A stretch of 43,179 nt of DNA from Elusimicrobiota bacterium (GTDB taxonomy: Bacteria; CG03; SLGR01). The notes below the pieces were generated by a model. That model had not been told where the DNA came from. It did no database searches and saw nothing but the letters and a program-made list of their open reading frames with translations. Positions 40,135-43,179 of the stretch are shown piece by piece. The stretch is from positions 1 to 43,179 of the forward strand of contig PWEK01000005.1 of assembly GCA_003553445.1 (NCBI GenBank), written 5' to 3'. Each line of letters opens with the position of its first letter. Position 1 is the stretch's first letter. The position numbers were made by a program, and so were the translations under genes.

Positions 40135-40463
40135 CAGAAAACAAAAATGAACAGCAGGTGAATGCAAATTTTTTCAATCTGGTTATTTCCTTGTCCCAGT
40201 CGGCTTTTGTAAATATGGGAAAAACATCAAATCCGCAGACTGGAAAAGTGGAAAAAAATCTTCAGGTTGCAAAAATAAACATTGATATTCTGCAGATGCT
40301 CAGGGAAAAAACACAGGGAAATCTATTAGATAAAGAAAAAGAGGTGTTAAACGATTCATTGACAAATCTGCAGTTAAATTATGCCCAGGAGTGTAAAAAA
40401 GAAGCAGAGAAAGGAAAAGAAGAGGTAAAAAAGCCGGAATCAGAAAAAAATAATGAAACCTAA
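40131..40463 (+). CDS. DUF1844 family protein
   Basis: The true start is the ATG at 40131, which overlaps the gltX stop (ATGA); the frame is open further upstream from 40089. The 110-residue protein has NFFNLVISLSQSAFVNMGK, NPQTGKVEKNLQVAKINIDILQML and REKTQGNLLDKEKEVLND, which match DUF1844. Members are found next to translation and cell-envelope genes and have no assigned role. The C-terminal tail is Lys/Glu-rich. Confidence 0.85.
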   Translation: MTENKNEQQVNANFFNLVISLSQSAFVNMGKTSNPQTGKVEKNLQVAKINIDILQMLREKTQGNLLDKEKEVLNDSLTNLQLNYAQECKKEAEKGKEEVKKPESEKNNET

Positions 40464-41118
40464 GAAAATTGCGAAAATACTGATTGTTGATGATATTGAA
40501 GACAATATCAAGTTAATCAGTATAATCCTAAAGTCTGAAATGTATGACGTGTATGAAGCCTTAAGCGGTGAAGAAGCAATTAAGAAAGCAAAAGAAACGA
40601 AGCCCGACCTTATTCTTCTTGATGTGATGATGCCCGGCATGGACGGATACACTGTATGTGAAAAACTAAAGGAAGATCCGGATACAGAAAACATCCCCAT
40701 AATATTTATTACAGCAAAAGCTGAAATGAAAGATATAGTTAAGGGATTCAAAATCGGGGCGGTTGATTACATAAAAAAACCCTTCAGAGCCGAAGAGATA
40801 CGCGTCAGAGTTAATATACACATAGAACTTAAGAAAACAAAAGATATTCTTGAGAAAAAGTTTGATAAAGAAAGAAAACTTACAAAAGAACTTCAGGAAG
40901 CGCTTTCAAAAGTAAAGACACTTTCAGGCCTTCTCCCGATTTGCTGTTATTGCCATAAAATTAAGGATGATAAGGGTTACTGGCAAAGAGTGGACGAGTA
41001 CATTAGAAGACATTCGGATGCAGATTTCACACACGGAATATGCGGGGACTGTCGGGAAAAGGTTATGAAAGATCTGGAAGAGAAAGACAAAAAAAACAAA
41101 AAAGATAAAAAAGATTAG
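40453..41118 (+). CDS. Response regulator with coiled coil and Cys-rich C-terminal module
   Basis: The receiver domain covers residues 8-122 with VDDIEDN (acidic pair Asp13/Asp14), phospho-acceptor Asp57 in LLDVMMPGMDG, the FITAKAE Thr region and Lys in YIKKPF. A coiled coil (about 130-160) leads into GLLPICCYCHKIKDDKGYW and HGICGDC. This four-Cys module is often found at the end of signalling proteins (compare LPICSxCKKIRDDxGYW). It has no DNA-binding or GGDEF domain, so output is probably by protein contact. The last 15 residues are nearly all Lys and Asp. No histidine kinase is encoded nearby. Confidence 0.88.
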   Translation: MKPKKIAKILIVDDIEDNIKLISIILKSEMYDVYEALSGEEAIKKAKETKPDLILLDVMMPGMDGYTVCEKLKEDPDTENIPIIFITAKAEMKDIVKGFKIGAVDYIKKPFRAEEIRVRVNIHIELKKTKDILEKKFDKERKLTKELQEALSKVKTLSGLLPICCYCHKIKDDKGYWQRVDEYIRRHSDADFTHGICGDCREKVMKDLEEKDKKNKKDKKD

Positions 41119-41144
41119 ACAATCCGAATTATAATAAATATAAT
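41116..41144 (+). promoter_or_regulatory. Promoter of the tRNA-Gln gene
   Basis: TAGACA (41116-41121, which includes the stop codon of the response regulator), a 17-base spacer and a perfect TATAAT (41139-41144). A second TATAAT is at 41130. The tRNA begins 16 bases later. Confidence 0.75.
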
Positions 41145-41159
41145 TACACAGACTTTAGC

Positions 41160-41233
41160 TGCCGGCTCGTCTAATGGCAGGACAGCGGCCTCTGGAGCCG
41201 TTCGTGGGGGTTCGAATCCTCCGCCGGCAGCCA
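41160..41233 (+). tRNA. tRNA-Gln (anticodon CUG)
   Basis: A 74-base cloverleaf with encoded CCA: acceptor TGCCGGC/GCCGGCA (the U1-A72 pair is a Gln hallmark), D-arm GTCT/GGAC, anticodon stem GCGGC/GCCGT with loop CTCTGGA (anticodon CUG), T-arm with TTCGAAT, and discriminator G. Confidence 0.95.
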
Positions 41234-41258
41234 CCTTTCATATAGTAGGTGTTTTTTT
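41232..41258 (+). terminator. Terminator of the tRNA-Gln gene
   Basis: CACCT (41232-41236) pairs with AGGTG (41247-41251) and is followed by seven T residues. The stem begins within the CCA end. Confidence 0.75.
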
Positions 41259-41279
41259 CTTTTCTGCGGTTATCATAGC

Positions 41280-41991
41280 TCAGCATGCATCACATTTAAA
41301 ATATCTACGGAATACGAAATTATAGCGGGCTTTTCTTGTAGGTTTGGAGCGTATCTCAAAGACCTCCTGAACCCTGTCAAAGAGCCGCTTGGAGATTATG
41401 GGCGGATGGCTTCCCTCAAAGATTTCCCCTTTCAGCCGGAATACACCGTAATGAAAAGGGTTCATTAATATCTTAACCATCGCGCTTGGAGATATTGTTT
41501 TGTCATTCCGGTCTCTTGTCAAGAGGCGCCCATCCCGGAAATTCACCTCGGTTTACTTTTTCCCGGATTCCCTGCTTAACGTTTTCTGAAAGGTTGTCGA
41601 TGTAATATTTCGACTGCCCGAATGCTATGTTCAGCATAAATTTCCCTTAGGCGGTATTATCAAAACGGAAAGTAGGGAATTTTAAATCCCTGATCATTCC
41701 TGTATCTATCAGGAAAAGAATTTTACCGCCGTCAATTGAGTTTCTTGCGAGCCGGTCTGGGTGCCATGCGATTATGCCGTCAGCCTCTCCAGTCTTAATA
41801 TCAAGCGGCATATTATTGAATACTTTTCTTCCGGGTTTCTTAGATGTGCGGGATTCGGTGTATTCCTTTACGATTTTAAGACCCTCTTTCCGGGCATACT
41901 CCCTGAGTTCCCGGAGTTGTGAATCTATTGAAGGGACCTGCCTGTCCTCTGCATCACTTGATTTGCGGGCGTATAAGAAATAATTCATCAT
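41280..41991 (-). pseudogene. Serine recombinase pseudogene (decayed mobile element)
   Basis: The N-terminal piece (41991-41647) has LYARKSSDAEDRQVPSIDSQ with catalytic Ser11 and Arg9, and IIAWHPDRLARN, typical of large serine recombinases. An in-frame TAA (41649-41647) stops it at FRFDNTA; the family usually continues E-GKFMLNIAFGQSKYYID, and exactly that text follows the stop in the same frame. A second stop follows at 41505-41503. A shifted frame (41546-41280) then gives RDRNDKTISPSAMVKILMNPF and FEGSHPPIISKRLFDRVQ, ending at a truncated zinc ribbon (KCDAC). The domain between WAPL and TRDRNDK is largely missing, so there is a nonsense change, an internal deletion with frameshift and a 3' truncation. 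It lies just downstream of tRNA-Gln. Confidence 0.9.
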
Positions 41992-42290
41992 ACTTTCAAT
42001 TTATTTAATATCTTCAATGCTTCATTAACCGGTTTTAATTCCTTCTGCAAATGTTTTCTTTCGGCAATCTGTTCTTCTAATTCTTGCGGTGCAGATTTTC
42101 CGAGATACTCATTAACGATCTTTCCCTTATTTCGGTACAGAAGGTAATAATACGATTTATTACTGATTTCTTTCTTTTGTATAGTCCCGCGTGGTAACTT
42201 AGATATTTCCTCTTTAAGGCATTTCTTTTCTTTTGAATAGTAAGTTTTTTGTTTTTTAATTTCTTTTATAATTTCCTGTAGATCTTGCAT
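41988..42290 (-). CDS. Small protein that accompanies serine recombinases (DUF6788-like)
   Basis: The 100-residue protein (Shine-Dalgarno GGAGG) is charged and mostly helical with a central strand segment, LPRGTIQKKEI, then NKSYYYLLYRNKGKIVNEYLGK, and a second helix rich in Glu/Lys. I know this pattern from short genes placed directly before serine recombinases. Here it overlaps the recombinase pseudogene by four bases (ATGA). The frame is intact although the recombinase is broken. A DNA-binding or recombinase accessory role is possible but unproven. Confidence 0.65.
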   Translation of the reverse strand: MQDLQEIIKEIKKQKTYYSKEKKCLKEEISKLPRGTIQKKEISNKSYYYLLYRNKGKIVNEYLGKSAPQELEEQIAERKHLQKELKPVNEALKILNKLKV

Positions 42291-42367
42291 ATTCCTCCAG
42301 AACTTGTTATACTACAATTTATAATATACATATTAGTAAGTAATCTGTCAAAGAAAAGGGGCTCCCT

Positions 42368-42892
42368 ATGAACAAAATGATTCCTGTAGAGGTAATAGAA
42401 AAAAAGATTTTTCTTATCCGAGGACAGAAAGTAATGATTGACAGAGATATTGCGGAAATGTATGGAGTGGAGACCAGAAGATTAAACGAACAGGTTCGCC
42501 GAAACATTAAGAGATTCCCAGAGGATTTTATGTTTCAGCTCTCGAAAGAAGAGTTTGGCAACTTGAAGTCGCAGATTGCGACATCAAGTTGGGGAGGAGT
42601 TAGAAAAACACCGCTCGCATTTACCGAAAATGGTGTTGCGATGCTTTCAGGAGTTCTTACGAGTGATCGTGCTATAGAGGTGAATATTCAGATAATGAGA
42701 ACTTTTACCAGGTTAAAGACCCTGGCTTTAGAGAACAATGAGCTGAAAGCAATAGTAGCTGAAATCGAAAAGAGGTTGAACTCGCAAGAGTCTCATATAG
42801 TTGAAAACAAAAAAGCGATAAAAGAAATAATCGAAGCATTAAACAAACTCCTTACTGATAAAAGTAATGAAGGCAGGAAGATAGGCTTTTAA
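42368..42892 (+). CDS. ORF6N domain protein (phage-type DNA-binding)
   Basis: The 174-residue protein has the ORF6N pattern: EVIEKKIFLIRGQKVMIDRDIAEMYGVETRRLNEQVRRN, then RFPEDFMFQLSKEEF, FTENGVAMLSGVL and RAIEVNIQIMRTFTRL, followed by a coiled coil tail. Such proteins are found in phages and in mobile islands and are thought to bind DNA. It is divergent from the recombinase module and supports an element of phage or island origin. A purine-rich AAGGGG seven bases before the ATG serves as the ribosome site. Confidence 0.88.
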   Translation: MNKMIPVEVIEKKIFLIRGQKVMIDRDIAEMYGVETRRLNEQVRRNIKRFPEDFMFQLSKEEFGNLKSQIATSSWGGVRKTPLAFTENGVAMLSGVLTSDRAIEVNIQIMRTFTRLKTLALENNELKAIVAEIEKRLNSQESHIVENKKAIKEIIEALNKLLTDKSNEGRKIGF

Positions 42893-42923
42893 AAATAGGT
42901 TTGCAGATAATCAGTAGGATTAT

Positions 42924-42952
42924 TAGTCACCGACCGGTGACTACTTTGTTTT
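42924..42952 (+). terminator. Hairpin/terminator after the ORF6N gene
   Basis: TAGTCACC (42924-42931) and GGTGACTA (42936-42943) form a perfect 8-base stem with loop GACC, followed by CTTTGTTTTG. The T-run is interrupted. Confidence 0.55.
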
Positions 42953-42956
42953 GCGG

Positions 42957-42981
42957 GAAAAGAAAATAGTTTTTTCTTTTC
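42957..42981. repeat. Perfect 10-bp inverted repeat, A/T-rich
   Basis: GAAAAGAAAA (42957-42966) and TTTTCTTTTC (42972-42981) flank a 5-base loop. It may act as a bidirectional terminator, being A-rich on one side and T-rich on the other. Confidence 0.6.
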
Positions 42982-43179
42982 AGGAACCGTTTTGTTTTAT
43001 TTCTTCAAGAGGTTTTTCAGAGGATGATTTTTCCGGAAAAGATTTATCACCCGCTCTTGGTGCCGCAGGCACCCGCGAAAAATTTTTTAGAAAAGAGAGA
43101 AAATACCTTTTAACAGGCCTGAAGCAAGAAAAACTTGGGGGGGGGGTGAAATAAAAAGGCACACCTTTTAAAATCTTGT
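42982..43179. other. Gene-poor right end
   Basis: No convincing gene is visible. The stretch holds a small hairpin GGTGCC/GGCACC (43059-43073), a G10 tract (43137-43146) and AAAAGG/CCTTTT (43154-43169). Short open frames on both strands have low-complexity or frame-artefact sequence. Confidence 0.5.

Noticed and set aside
42301-42325. TTGTTA and TATAAT upstream of the ORF6N gene as a promoter
   Set aside because: The spacer is only 10 bases, so the boxes cannot work together.
42951-43154. Open frames on both strands at the right end (67 and 60 codons)
   Set aside because: They run through an inverted repeat and the G10 tract, have no ribosome site and no family pattern.

Overview
The window reads as a chromosomal segment from a Gram-negative bacterium. 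It encodes outer-membrane barrels, two lipoproteins with lipoboxes, TonB/ExbBD and an OmpA-like envelope protein. The combination of PorV/PorQ-type barrels, FlgD-like Ig modules, long TPR proteins and giant Ig-repeat surface proteins is common in uncultured candidate phyla (Omnitrophota, Elusimicrobiota and similar groups). The exact lineage cannot be fixed from sequence alone. Abundant Fe-S chemistry hints at an anaerobic or microaerobic life. Nearly all genes lie on the plus strand, with frequent 1-20 base overlaps.

Layout. (1) 1-488: the 3' end of an unknown gene closed by two tandem terminators. (2) 514-14070: an envelope operon. It contains a giant Ig-repeat secreted protein, a PorV/PorQ-like barrel with a FlgD-like C-terminus, a 992-residue TPR protein, an ExbB/TolQ motor subunit, two ExbD/TolR subunits (the second lacks the membrane Asp), a TonB with a charged linker, and a FlgD/OmpA-like protein. 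(3) 14121-18703: two paralogous 593-residue secreted proteins flank a small membrane protein, with shared non-coding repeats. (4) 18719-24836: a seven-gene operon behind a strong promoter and a palindromic operator: ArsR regulator, thioredoxin, FmdB zinc ribbon, Mre11/YhaO-like nuclease, Rad50/YhaN-like ATPase, NapH-NapG-type Fe-S membrane fusion, and Ogg2-type 8-oxoguanine glycosylase. This looks like a thiol-redox-controlled oxidative DNA damage module and is my best candidate for an undescribed system. (5) 24984-26559: a divergent pair, a CsgG-like lipoprotein and a PorT-like barrel.

(6) 26763-41118: a long housekeeping operon headed by a tRNA with anticodon CAU, then lipoprotein, tilS, hpt, ftsH, folE, folP, cdaA, a 26-codon remnant of cdaR, pdxJ, a pseudopilin-like gene, acpS, nnr, a small membrane protein, tsaE, tsaB, hisG, gltX, a DUF1844 gene and a response regulator. 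It covers tRNA modification (TilS, TsaB/E), c-di-AMP synthesis, folate, PLP, and NAD(P)HX repair. (7) 41116-43179: tRNA-Gln with its own promoter and terminator, followed by a decayed serine-recombinase element, an ORF6N phage-type gene and a gene-poor right end containing hairpins and a G10 tract.

How the pieces may work together: the envelope operon combines an ion-driven motor (ExbB/ExbD/TonB) with a barrel, a TPR scaffold and a large surface protein that share FlgD-like modules, so a secretion, surface-display or envelope-energising role is plausible but unproven. No CRISPR array, rRNA or intact insertion sequence was seen.
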